Positions 45,087 to 53,623 of a stretch of 64,000 bases of DNA are shown here, one piece after another. The notes beneath the pieces were generated by a model that worked only from the letters and a program-made list of their open reading frames with translations, was not told the DNA's origin and did no database searches. The stretch's first letter is position 1. Every line of letters starts with the position of its first letter. This DNA is from Tenacibaculum tangerinum (GTDB lineage: Bacteria > Bacteroidota > Bacteroidia > Flavobacteriales > Flavobacteriaceae): NCBI RefSeq assembly GCF_029853675.1, contig NZ_CP122539.1, positions 1,295,001-1,359,000 on the forward strand, given 5' to 3'. Made by a program: the position numbers and the translations under genes.

Positions 45087-45600
45087 CGTCATTACTAAAG
45101 AAAAACGACGGAAGTAATCTGTTTATTTCTAACTATACATATAAAGATTGCTTCGTTACCACTCGCAATGACGATTTTCGCAATAATCACTCCTTGCTAC
45201 CGTCATTACCAAGGAGAAACGACGGAAGTAATCTGTTTATTTCTAACTATACATATAAAGATGGCATAGTTAACACTCGCAATAACGACTTTCGAAATCA
45301 CTACTCCTCGCTACCATCATTACCAAGGAGGAACGACGGAAGTAATCCGTTTATTTCTAACTATACATATAAAGATTGCTTCGTTACCAATCGCAATGAC
45401 GATTTTCGGAATCACCTCTCCTCGCTACCGTCATTACAAAGAAGGAACGACTGAAGTAATCTGTTTATTTATAACTATACATATAAAGATGGCATCGTTA
45501 CCACTCGCAATTACGTCTTTCGCTCATTTCGACTACGCTCAATGAACATCATGCAATTAAGTTGTCGAGTATTAGAAAGCTAGAGAGGAATCTCACCCCC
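45087..45600. repeat. REP array, four 114-bp units plus tail
   Basis: Units start near 45086, 45200, 45314 and 45428, each 114 bp apart. Same sequence family as at 29.04 kb (GTCATTAC...AGTAATCTGTTTATTTC...CACTCGCAATGAC), ending with the same TCGACTACGCTCAATGAACA tail. The 865-bp spacer (44934-45798) holds no gene; an ORF here (45194-45454) is the repeats read in frame. About 200 bp after the array show nothing recognisable. Confidence 0.9.
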
Positions 45601-45798
45601 TAGAGTTAGAAACATTATTGTAAGTAGTTAATGTACGAATGTAAGATTTAGCTCCGCTGAATCTCAGGTATACTCGTATCTCATAGTGTTGAGGCTAATT
45701 AAAAGAATTCCTTATAAAATTACCTATTCGTAGGGAAGCTATTGCCTTCTTTTTCATCCTAATTTTGAAGTAATCAATAACCGAAAAACTTTTAAATT

Positions 45799-46605
45799 AT
45801 GAGACATTTATTTAAAATATATCTATTGTTTATAGTTTCTATCTCTATATCCGCTCAAGAAAGTGAAGAAGCAAAAGTTGTCTTAGGTAACTATATTTTT
45901 ACTTCCTCTTTTCAAACCAATGAAGAAACTAATTTTTATGGTAAGCCCATCAATAACCAAACTACAATTCACGAAGCAGGAAGTATAGTGAATGTACTTG
46001 AGAACAAAGGAGATTCTGTAATTGTTCAGTATTATAGAAAGAGAAAAATTTCCAATCCAAACGAAACTCAAAAAAATGAGGCAAACACTTTTAACATGAT
46101 ATATTATAAAGATGCTAATACCTTAAAATATTATAAAATAAAGAAAGAAGATTTTATAAAAGTGGCGTCACCATACTATGCTTGGTATAAAGGGGCTACT
46201 GCTGGTATTTACTCTGTTCCTTTCAAGTTAAGATTTAACAATTTTGACTTTGAGCAAAACCTAAATATAGGAATGAGCATAGGTGTACAATATAGAATCA
46301 ATAAAAAAATCGATGATCGATGGATTATAGAACCGAATGTTGGTATTGGTTTAGCCAAAATAAATCTCAACTCTAAAAATAGCAGTGTAGATAACGAGCG
46401 AACCGCCAGTGCTTTTTCCATCTCAACAGGACTCATTTTAAGATTTAATACAGCAATAAATGCAGGAGTTTTTGTTGGTTGGGATTTATTATCAAATTCA
46501 GACTCAGATGCTAACTGGATTCACGATAAAAAACCATGGTTAGGGTTAGGTATTAATATCGGTTTTAATATTTCAGAGGGTAAAAAATCTAAAGAGAAAA
46601 ACTAA
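45799..46605 (+). CDS. Exported outer-membrane beta-barrel protein, unknown
   Basis: 268 residues with a signal peptide ending near SISAQ. The C-terminal half has strand pairs (NIGMSIGVQYRIN, IIEPNVGIGLAKIN, FSISTGLILRFN, NAGVFVGWDLL) like porin-family barrels. The N-terminal half is a small soluble domain. Not recognised further. Overlaps the convergent cupin gene end by 4 bases. Confidence 0.7.
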   Translation: MRHLFKIYLLFIVSISISAQESEEAKVVLGNYIFTSSFQTNEETNFYGKPINNQTTIHEAGSIVNVLENKGDSVIVQYYRKRKISNPNETQKNEANTFNMIYYKDANTLKYYKIKKEDFIKVASPYYAWYKGATAGIYSVPFKLRFNNFDFEQNLNIGMSIGVQYRINKKIDDRWIIEPNVGIGLAKINLNSKNSSVDNERTASAFSISTGLILRFNTAINAGVFVGWDLLSNSDSDANWIHDKKPWLGLGINIGFNISEGKKSKEKN

Positions 46606-46976
46606 GAGTCTTTTTCTTCCCGATGCACCAATTCCATAGAAAAAGCAGGCAAGCAAATGGCTAAATACTCACAAGGTTCGGTAAATGGGTTGGAATATTG
46701 AACACGAACATTTTTCTCAATTTTAATCGATTGTCCTGCTTCCAAGACCACAATGTCACCGTCAATATTGAATTGCTTTTTTCCTTTGATAATGTAGGTG
46801 TATTCTTCAAATTCAGGAGTTTGAAAAGGTTCACTCCACCCTGCGGGTGCTATCATGTGGGCTATACTTATGTTAGAGTTTCCATCGGTAGCATTGCCAA
46901 CATGCTCTTCAATTAATTTTCCGTCAGTAGTGGGTACTACAAACGGACTTTTTTGAATGGTGTATTTTGTTTTCAT
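46602..46976 (-). CDS. Cupin domain protein
   Basis: 124 residues, one cupin fold: EEYTYIIKGKKQFNIDGDIVVLEAGQSIKIE and EPCEYLAICLPAF. Binding metal is likely but the ligand pattern is partial. Function unknown. Confidence 0.8.
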   Translation of the reverse strand: MKTKYTIQKSPFVVPTTDGKLIEEHVGNATDGNSNISIAHMIAPAGWSEPFQTPEFEEYTYIIKGKKQFNIDGDIVVLEAGQSIKIEKNVRVQYSNPFTEPCEYLAICLPAFSMELVHREEKDS

Positions 46977-47084
46977 AGAAAATTAACTAAACTACCCCGA
47001 TGCAAGCATACTGGGTATTTCATAAAATTATTTAGAACTTCGAGGCACGCTTATAAAAATTTAATCTTTAGCGATAGACCTGCG

Positions 47085-47115
47085 ATTAAAAAAGCCGAAA
47101 CAATCGTTTCGGCTT
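47085..47115 (-). terminator. Terminator of the 47.1 kb lipoprotein gene
   Basis: Stem GCCGAAAC (47094-47101) / GTTTCGGC (47106-47113), loop AATC, T run on the minus strand. Confidence 0.85.
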
Positions 47116-47123
47116 CGTATATT

Positions 47124-47684
47124 TTAGTTAAACCAAATGGTAAATGATTTGATTTTGGCTAAATCTGGAATTTGTTCTACGGTTACTTTTTGAGTGCTGA
47201 AGTCTTTAAGACCTAAATCTTCATTATCAATCGTAATGGTAGCGTTCAAATCATCAATAAACAAGGTTGCCGACGAAAATGACGATTCTACCTTGTTAAT
47301 TTTCATATTCGCATTAATTTCTTGAAAGGTAGATTGTATGTTAATTCCTGATTCTGTTTTAAAACGCTCGTCAAAAATTTCAATACTTTTAATCGTTGAA
47401 GTAGAGTCTAACTGCTCTTTAGGAGTAATGGTTAGCAAATGCTTTCCTCCTTTTTCATAAACCATGTATTTATCATCTTCTTGAAAAAGGTTGTTTCCTT
47501 TAGCTCCTTCACTTAATACTTTTACTACTGAATCTTGCTTAAATACGTTTTCTATTTGGTTCACCGTTGTTTTGGTCGTTAGCTTTCCTACTTTTCCTTT
47601 AGCTACGTCAAATTCACTCTTACCACATTGGATAAATAGTACGGATATTATGGCAATAACTAAAGGTTTCATTAATGTTCTCAT
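47124..47684 (-). CDS. Lipoprotein of unknown function (DUF-type)
   Basis: 186 residues, lipobox LFIQC after MKPLVIAIIS. Mature part has repeats of short beta-strands (KHLLTITPKEQLDSTSTIKSIEIF) suggesting a calycin-like or DUF4822-like fold, not recognised. MRTLM or MKPL (47672) could be the start. Confidence 0.7.
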   Translation of the reverse strand: MRTLMKPLVIAIISVLFIQCGKSEFDVAKGKVGKLTTKTTVNQIENVFKQDSVVKVLSEGAKGNNLFQEDDKYMVYEKGGKHLLTITPKEQLDSTSTIKSIEIFDERFKTESGINIQSTFQEINANMKINKVESSFSSATLFIDDLNATITIDNEDLGLKDFSTQKVTVEQIPDLAKIKSFTIWFN

Positions 47685-47725
47685 TGGTTTTCTTTTATAT
47701 TTAAAACGTTTATTTCTTGTATTTG

Positions 47726-47806
47726 TTATCTCATTACTTTTTTCAAAATTCCAAAAGCAGCTCTTATAAAAGTGGCACTAGTTAATACCTTTACTATTGG
47801 GTTCAT
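47726..47806 (-). CDS. 26-aa ORF coupled to the HerA-like gene
   Basis: MNPIVKVLTSATFIRAAFGILKKVMR, starting in an ATGA overlap with the stop of the DUF853 gene. Basic and amphipathic. Could be a small conserved partner or the tail of that protein read in another frame. No homologue known to me. Confidence 0.35.
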   Translation of the reverse strand: MNPIVKVLTSATFIRAAFGILKKVMR

Positions 47807-49239
47807 ACGTGTGCTTCTACTGCGTGTTGAAGAACTTCTGCTGTTTTTTCTTTTTTACGTGCTTCTTCGGTTTTCTCTTCGTTAATTTTTTCAATCTTCT
47901 CGTTCAGCATTTCATAAGCGCTCTCTCTATCAATAGCTTCGTTGTATTTCGGTATCAACCTCGAATTGTCTAAAACTTGTTTAATTTCTTTCTCTGTTAA
48001 CACGTCCATTCTACTCATGGGCGCACGTAACATGGTTCGTGCTAACGGCGTGGGAATCCCTTTTTCGTTTAATACAGAAACTAAAGCTTCTCCGATACCT
48101 AATTGTGTTAACACTTCTTTGGTATCGTAATATTCAGAGTCTGGATAATTTTCGGCAGCCAATTTAATGGCTTTTCTATCTTTTGCGGTAAAAGCACGTA
48201 AGGCATGTTGAATTTTCATTCCTAATTGTGCTAACACATCTTCTGGAACATCCTTCGGATTTTGTGTAACAAAGTACAAACCGATTCCTTTCGATCGGAT
48301 GAGTTTTACGATACTTTCTATCTGACTTAATAGTGCTTTTGAAGCTTCGTCAAATACTAAATGAGCCTCATCAATAAAAATCACCAACTCTGGTCGACCA
48401 CTATCTCCCTGCTCTGGAAAAGTTTCGTATACCTCAGCTAACAACTGCAACATAAAGGTTGAAAACAATTTGGGTCGGTCTTGAATATCTGTTAAGCGCA
48501 ATACAGAAATAACCCCTCTTCCGTTTTCATCAACACGAGTTAAATCGTCCACCTCAAATGATTTTTCTCCGAAAAATAAATCGCCTCCTTGTTGTTCTAT
48601 TTCCACAATTTTTCTAAGAATGGCTCCTGTACTAGCCGTAGAAATGCGTCCGTATTCTTCTTGAACCTCCTCTTTACCTTCATTGGTTACATATTGAAGA
48701 ATTTTCTTGAAGTCTTTTAAATCTAGTAAGGGTAACTTATTATCATCACAATATTTAAAAATAATCGCCACAATTCCTGATTGAGTTTCGGTTAAATCTA
48801 AAATACGCGATAGCAATACCGGACCAAATTCAGACACAGTAGCACGCAAACGCACGCCGTCTTGTTCTGAAATGGATAAGATTTCTATAGGAAATTTTGT
48901 TGGTGCAAATGGGATTCCGATTTTTTCGTGACGTTCGTCAATCTTCGGATGCCCCGGACTCGGTTGTGCCAATCCACTCAAGTCACCTTTTACATCCATT
49001 AACAATACAGGAATTCCTTTTTCAGACATGTTTTCTGCCAGTACCTGCAAGGTTTTTGTTTTACCCGTTCCTGTTGCTCCTGCTATTAATCCGTGACGGT
49101 TTAAGGTTTTTAAGGGAATCTTTACCAAGGCATTGGTAACTGTTTCTTCTCCTAACATTCCTGCTCCTAGGGTAATAAAATCTCCTTTGGTGGCATAGCC
49201 TTCTGTGATATAGTTGAAAAACGCTGAAGTTTTACTCAT
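47803..49239 (-). CDS. HerA-like helicase (DUF853, bis-ATPase family)
   Basis: 478 residues. Walker A GATGTGKTKTLQVLAENM, Walker B VIFIDEAHLVFDEASKALL, and VTQNPKDVPEDVLAQLGMKIQHALRAF. Relatives translocate DNA or act as regulators. Start MSKTSAFF at 49239; the 18 codons before it are a spacer read-through. Confidence 0.9.
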   Translation of the reverse strand: MSKTSAFFNYITEGYATKGDFITLGAGMLGEETVTNALVKIPLKTLNRHGLIAGATGTGKTKTLQVLAENMSEKGIPVLLMDVKGDLSGLAQPSPGHPKIDERHEKIGIPFAPTKFPIEILSISEQDGVRLRATVSEFGPVLLSRILDLTETQSGIVAIIFKYCDDNKLPLLDLKDFKKILQYVTNEGKEEVQEEYGRISTASTGAILRKIVEIEQQGGDLFFGEKSFEVDDLTRVDENGRGVISVLRLTDIQDRPKLFSTFMLQLLAEVYETFPEQGDSGRPELVIFIDEAHLVFDEASKALLSQIESIVKLIRSKGIGLYFVTQNPKDVPEDVLAQLGMKIQHALRAFTAKDRKAIKLAAENYPDSEYYDTKEVLTQLGIGEALVSVLNEKGIPTPLARTMLRAPMSRMDVLTEKEIKQVLDNSRLIPKYNEAIDRESAYEMLNEKIEKINEEKTEEARKKEKTAEVLQHAVEAHV

Positions 49240-49310
49240 TATTTTTGACCTTTTTTGTGATAAAAACACGTAAAAGTAACAAAAATCATTCATTAATTTT
49301 GAATGTTGCC

Positions 49311-49318
49311 TATCTTTG
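49311..49318 (+). promoter_or_regulatory. -7 box TATCTTTG of queE
   Basis: TAnnTTTG match, 7 bases before the ATG at 49326; no consensus -33. Confidence 0.45.
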
Positions 49319-49325
49319 CAGCCTT

Positions 49326-49958
49326 ATGTTGAAAAAAGAAGTACAGGAGTTAATTGATAGAGGAGAAATGCTTCCGTTAATGGAAGAATTTTATACGATT
49401 CAAGGAGAGGGAGCACATACGGGTACTGCTGCTTATTTTATTCGTATTGGTGGTTGCGATGTAGGGTGCCATTGGTGTGATGTAAAGGAAAGTTGGGATG
49501 CGAAGCTGCACCCACCAACAAAAACCGACCTTATTGTTAATAATGCAGAAAAATATGCTAAAACGGTAGTGATTACTGGTGGTGAACCTTTGATGTGGAG
49601 CTTGGATTATATTACAAATCAACTGCAAGAAAAAGGAATAAAAACACATATTGAAACTTCTGGAGCTTATGATTTTTCTGGGGTTTGGGATTGGTTTTGC
49701 TTATCGCCTAAAAAAACAAAATTGCCTTTAGAACGTGCCTATGAAGAAGCGGATGAACTGAAAATGATTATTCATAATAAAAGTGATTTTCAGTTTGCCG
49801 AAGAGCAGGCTGCTAAGGTTGGTAAGGACTGTATGTTATTTTTACAACCTGAATGGAGTAAGAAAGAAAAAATGACTCCGTTAATTATTGAGTATGTAAT
49901 GCAACATCCTAAATGGAAAATTTCCTTACAAACGCATAAATATTTGAATATACCGTAA
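49326..49958 (+). CDS. queE: 7-carboxy-7-deazaguanine synthase
   Basis: 210 residues. Radical SAM enzyme of queuosine/preQ0 synthesis. Fe-S motif GCDVGCHWCD (Cx3Cx2C) after FYTIQGEGAHTGTAAYFIRIGG; GGEPLMW and HIETSG follow. Start at 49326 is downstream of TATCTTTG. FolE at 5.2 kb supplies the upstream GTP-derived precursor. Confidence 0.95.
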   Translation: MLKKEVQELIDRGEMLPLMEEFYTIQGEGAHTGTAAYFIRIGGCDVGCHWCDVKESWDAKLHPPTKTDLIVNNAEKYAKTVVITGGEPLMWSLDYITNQLQEKGIKTHIETSGAYDFSGVWDWFCLSPKKTKLPLERAYEEADELKMIIHNKSDFQFAEEQAAKVGKDCMLFLQPEWSKKEKMTPLIIEYVMQHPKWKISLQTHKYLNIP

Positions 49959-50083
49959 CAAAAAGTGTATTGAGTAAAATTTAATCTTATAGATAATTTT
50001 TATTTTATACGATTTAATGGTTTATTATTTCGCATTTAGGTCTATTGTATCTTCATGTAAAATTATTGAATCGAGAAGTCACA

Positions 50084-51259
50084 TTATTCATTCAGTCGAT
50101 TGTACTTTTTCAAGATTTTTATTAGTAAGTCGTGTGGTAAAGCATAGGCTTTGTTTCCGTTAATTCCTTCCATAGTTTCAGCTGCCACCATTGCATTGAT
50201 AATTGCTTCCTCAACTACTTGAACTGTTGCTTCAAATACTGGCATTAGTTGGTCATTAGGTATTGATTCAACGGCAGTAGTTTCATCTCGATTAAATGCA
50301 TTTTCATTTGCAGTAGAGAAAGCTAAAAAGATATCTCCAGAGCCATTGCTTCCTCGTCCACCTACAATTCCTACTCCTAATGGAATTCTTTGAGCAATTC
50401 TTTTTAGTTGATGAGGCAAAAGAGGGATATCTGTAGCGATTATTACTATAATGGAACCATCACCTTCTTGTCTCCTTGATTTTGGTGGCGCATTAAACTT
50501 ATAATTTAAGGTGTCTTTTAATTCAATTCCCACGGGAACACCTGCAATTGATAAATTTCTTTTAGCTCCAAAATTGGATTGAACAATTGCTCCGACAGTA
50601 TAAGTTGAGTCCTTAATTTTAAAAACTCTCGAAGAAGTTCCTGTTCCTCCTTTAAAACCTAAGCACATCATACCAGTTCCTCCACCAACATTGCCTTCAG
50701 CAATCTTTCCAGTCGATGCATTTTTTATGGCCTCCAATACATTTTCTTCTTTTACGTGAAAACCATAGATATCATTGAGGAAACCATCATAAGTTTCCGC
50801 CACTACTGGATACGTATACCACCAGTCTTCTCCGCGATACCAATCCGTAGCCACATACCACTTCAATACTGCATCTCTAACAACTCCAACACTATTGGTA
50901 TTCGTTATCATAATCGGTGTTTCTAAAAATCCTGATTCGGTAACCCAAGTGGTGCCCGTCATTTCCCCATTTCCATTAAGGCTATACCAATTAGCATAAA
51001 CTGGACTAAATTTTTTATGCTTTCCTCTCGGAAATATTGCAGTAACTCCCGTTCTTACAGGTCCTTTCCCGATAATATTTTCTCCTTCTCCAGAAATAAT
51101 AGTGCTATAACCTACTTCAACTCCTTTAACATCTGTAATTGCATTAAATTCTCCAGGCTCACCAACAAAAGGAACACCTAAATCTCGTGCTCTTGGTTTT
51201 TGTCCGTATGATTGAAAACAAATGAGTATTACTATAAAAACGATGGATATTCTTTTCAT
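50084..51259 (-). CDS. P1 family peptidase (DmpA-like), exported
   Basis: 391 residues. Signal peptide, then GEFNAITDVKGVEVGYSTII, GVTAIFPRG, and the autoprocessing/active region GGGTGMMCLGFKGGTGTSSRV with VGAIVQSNFGAKRNL. P1 peptidases are Ntn hydrolases that release N-terminal amino acids. Its 5' flank is leader copy 4, so expression may follow the cassette leader family. Confidence 0.85.
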   Translation of the reverse strand: MKRISIVFIVILICFQSYGQKPRARDLGVPFVGEPGEFNAITDVKGVEVGYSTIISGEGENIIGKGPVRTGVTAIFPRGKHKKFSPVYANWYSLNGNGEMTGTTWVTESGFLETPIMITNTNSVGVVRDAVLKWYVATDWYRGEDWWYTYPVVAETYDGFLNDIYGFHVKEENVLEAIKNASTGKIAEGNVGGGTGMMCLGFKGGTGTSSRVFKIKDSTYTVGAIVQSNFGAKRNLSIAGVPVGIELKDTLNYKFNAPPKSRRQEGDGSIIVIIATDIPLLPHQLKRIAQRIPLGVGIVGGRGSNGSGDIFLAFSTANENAFNRDETTAVESIPNDQLMPVFEATVQVVEEAIINAMVAAETMEGINGNKAYALPHDLLIKILKKYNRLNE

Positions 51260-51272
51260 GTTGATTGGTTTT

Positions 51273-51393
51273 AATGTATTGTCCTAAAATATGGAGACAG
51301 GCTAATCCCGAAACTTTGGGAGATTTTACGATCCCTAAATATATCATATTCGGTGTTTTATAGTCTAAAGATACAGGTTATCTTATTTGGTTA
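51273..51393 (-). promoter_or_regulatory. Conserved cassette leader, copy 4
   Basis: Read on the minus strand: AACCTGTATCTTTAGACT, ATAAAACACCGAATATG, then CTCCATATTTTAGGACAATACATT and the start at 51259. AATATG/CATATT stem kept. No IS remnant here. Its upstream edge touches the stop of the DUF6155-like gene. Confidence 0.6.
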
Positions 51394-51867
51394 CTATTCA
51401 AGTTCAATTCCGTATTCACGTGCTTTATCAGATAATATTTCAATTCGTTCTTTATATTTTTCTTCAATTCCTAATTCATAAATTCCATTCATCGCATTGC
51501 TAAACATCTTTTCCAATGTTACATAATAGTTCTCATCCCAATACCCGAAATCTTCAATGACTTCTAAACAACAACTTACATAGTGCAATTCCAATTCTAC
51601 ATTAAGTTCTGTTATTCTCATTTTACGAACTGAGCGAATTATTTTTCGCGCTTCGGTTTCTCGTAAAACCATATTTCTCCCACTTGGATATATATACCTT
51701 TCAATTTCCCTTTTGTATCTTTCTGTCAGTTGCTTTATCTCTCCCGTTGCGAAAATGTCTAAGTAATTTTTTGCGTCAGGAATTTTTTTATACATCTCTG
51801 AAATCAGTTTAATAATTTCAGCTTTATCCATTTGGTTTAACTCTTTTTTTACTTCTTTTAGTGCCAT
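51394..51867 (-). CDS. DUF6155-like hypothetical protein
   Basis: 157 residues, all helical (LKEVKKELNQMDKAEIIKLISEMYKKIPDAKNYLDIF, ARKIIRSVRKMRITELNVELELHYV). Similar in pattern to DUF6155 proteins of Bacteroidetes, from memory only. Reads from leader copy 5. Its 3' end has no R'' sequence and runs into leader copy 4. Confidence 0.65.
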   Translation of the reverse strand: MALKEVKKELNQMDKAEIIKLISEMYKKIPDAKNYLDIFATGEIKQLTERYKREIERYIYPSGRNMVLRETEARKIIRSVRKMRITELNVELELHYVSCCLEVIEDFGYWDENYYVTLEKMFSNAMNGIYELGIEEKYKERIEILSDKAREYGIELE

Positions 51868-51894
51868 AATTAGCTCTAATATTATTGTCTCTCT

Positions 51895-52040
51895 AACTAT
51901 CTAGTCCTGAAATATGGCTACAGATTAAAAATTCATTTTACACTGATGTTAAACAAACCATATTCGGTGTTTTATAGTCTAAAGATACAGGTTATCTTAT
52001 TTGGTTGTATAGATTCACGGCACTTTTTGCTGCTTTTTTG
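51895..52040 (-). promoter_or_regulatory. Conserved cassette leader, copy 5
   Basis: On the minus strand: GCAAAAAGTGCCGTGAATCT, ATACAACCAAATAAGATAAC, GTATCTTTAGAC, ACACCGAATATGG and GTAGCCATATTTCAGGACTA. Upstream part resembles the start of copy 2, so the family extends slightly further 5' than the core. Located 28 bases before the DUF6155-like start. Confidence 0.6.
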
Positions 52041-52176
52041 CCTGAGCTACACTAATAAATATATTATTGAGATTCAATTTTCAGTTGAAAGGGCTCTCAA
52101 TACCGTCTGATTACTTTGTCGTTTTTACACTTAATCTTTAAAATTATGTAGGCTTTATTCAGGACGGGGCATAATT
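52041..52176 (-). other. Start of a truncated cassette, no gene seen
   Basis: After R' GTTGTGGTTAA the sequence continues for ~130 bp without a gene, then meets leader copy 5. No matching R'' CCACAAC is found after the DUF6155 gene, so the cassette lost its 3' end or was rearranged. Confidence 0.45.
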
Positions 52177-52315
52177 AACCACAACGTTTTGCAGCTAAGA
52201 AACGTTGGGCATTTCGGATCGATAACCTATCCACCGAAACGATAAGTTGCTACGAAGAACGAAACTTGCGGATACCACTGTCCGCTCCATTTTTTCTTAG
52301 GTGCTGTTGTGGGTA
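52177..52315 (-). other. attC-like recombination site R3
   Basis: On the minus strand: R'' TACCCACAAC (52306-52315), stem GCACCTAAGAAA, long structured loop with CGTTTCGG / CCGAAATG, stem TTTCTTAGCTGC, R' GTTGTGGTTAA (ends at 52177). Spacing and strand agree with the neighbouring cassettes. Confidence 0.65.
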
Positions 52316-53494
52316 GTTTTTTTTACATTTCTAATCTAAATCCTTCAATTTTTTGGATGATGATTTCTTCTGGTTGATTTGAAGAAGCTTTAGCTAAAAC
52401 CATTTTTTCCAAATCATTATCATCAAGAATAATTATCATTTTACGTTCGGTTGCCCAGACTTCCCTTCGTGTAAAATATGAGCCTTTATCTTCTTCTCCG
52501 TTTCGTGAAATTATTATCGCAAATAGTCCTGTACCATGTGTCTTTAGGTAGTTGGACAATTGTAGGATTTGGTTTTTCTTTATTTTTCCTGTGTAATTCT
52601 TTGCATCTATTACAATAAAGTCAGCTTGGTATTTTTCTCGCAGATATTTCCAAAACCCTGTTTCACAGTAATTCCTTAAAATGAAGTCTCTTCTATTGAT
52701 ACCGTATTTATCTGATAATTCCGTTATCGGGTCAGATAAAACGTCACTGAATAAATATGAGAGCACTTTTTCAACGTGCTTTTGATATTTCGACCAGTCA
52801 GCTCGTCCAGGAGGAATTAGTTTAAGGTCAGCAATTAGTGTGTCATGAACTTTGGATTTAACAATTGAAAATGAGAATAGCTTTAGAAAAAGTTTGTCTT
52901 CTATTTGCTCGATTTCATTTTTAAATGTCTGAGTAATGAAATCTCTGTCCCAAACCTCAATTTTTGACTTCTTTAAGTATTCATTATCTGATTGAGAAAG
53001 TATCCCCGGAAAGGAAAGAACCAATTTCACATCTTCTTTTAGAACTGATTTGTAATTGTTAAGTTGATGAACCACTTCTTCAAGTCTTCGTGATGTAAAC
53101 GTTGGAGTAGACTTAAGTTCAATCAACACTTTTCTCCACTTTCCGTTTTCTTTATGTTCTGCAATAATATCCGCTCTGTAACGTACATCTTTTGAAAGAA
53201 GAGCTTCTTGAGAAATATTTCGATAATCTGGATGCTTGTCTAATAATTGCGTGAGAAAGTAGATTAATTCGATTTCACGAAACGGCATTTTATTTCCTCG
53301 TCTTGCGTTACATTCCGCGCAACTAAGAACAAGATTGTTAGCAGAATCATCTCCCGAAAGTGAACGAGGAAGTAAATGATCAAAGGTGAAAACCTCTATT
53401 GGAAATTCTCTGTCGCAGAAAAAGCATTTTCCGTTCTGCTCTTCGTATAGTTTCTGTTTTCTTTCCTTTTTCATTTTTTTAAATTACCCACAAC
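52306..53494 (-). mobile_element. Gene cassette R3 (nuclease)
   Basis: Opens (minus strand) with GTTGTGGGTA at 53494-53485 and ends with its complement TACCCACAAC at 52315-52306, ten of ten bases. Contains one gene. Confidence 0.7.
52323..53474 (-). CDS. HNH nuclease fused to PD-(D/E)XK-like domains
   Basis: 383 residues. N terminus: HNH with CFFC (Cys17, Cys20), DHLLPRSL (Asp32, His33), CAEC (Cys52, Cys55). Then a first restriction-like core, ADIIAEHKENGKWRKVLIEL followed by KST (Asp102, Glu119, Lys121), and a second, RRDFILRN and DFIVIDAKNYTGKIKKNQIL (Asp263, Asp290, Lys292). Such nuclease fusions are common in anti-phage defence, and cassette cargo often includes defence genes. DNA target unknown; domain calls need a profile search. 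Confidence 0.7.
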   Translation of the reverse strand: MKKERKQKLYEEQNGKCFFCDREFPIEVFTFDHLLPRSLSGDDSANNLVLSCAECNARRGNKMPFREIELIYFLTQLLDKHPDYRNISQEALLSKDVRYRADIIAEHKENGKWRKVLIELKSTPTFTSRRLEEVVHQLNNYKSVLKEDVKLVLSFPGILSQSDNEYLKKSKIEVWDRDFITQTFKNEIEQIEDKLFLKLFSFSIVKSKVHDTLIADLKLIPPGRADWSKYQKHVEKVLSYLFSDVLSDPITELSDKYGINRRDFILRNYCETGFWKYLREKYQADFIVIDAKNYTGKIKKNQILQLSNYLKTHGTGLFAIIISRNGEEDKGSYFTRREVWATERKMIIILDDNDLEKMVLAKASSNQPEEIIIQKIEGFRLEM

Positions 53495-53623
53495 GTCTCG
53501 GCTATGGGTAGTTGCTAAAAGTACGAAAGTTAGCAAAAATGCCCAAAGTGAGGAATATTCTCCGAATATTCCGATTGGCACTTACCGTACTCAAGCAATT
53601 ACTTATAGCCATTGTTGTGCATA
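53485..53623 (-). other. attC-like recombination site R2
   Basis: On the minus strand: R'' TATGCACAAC (53614-53623), inner arm GGCTATAAGTAATTGC, long loop, inner arm GCAACTACCCATAGCC, spacer GAGAC, R' GTTGTGGGTA. Inner arms pair across 16 bp with few mismatches. Confidence 0.7.

Noticed and set aside
45194..45454. 86-codon ORF with internal repeats
   Set aside because: It is the 114-bp REP units read in frame (114 is divisible by 3), not a gene.
45087..45600. CRISPR array
   Set aside because: Units are long and the intervening parts are also repeated; no unique spacers and no cas genes.
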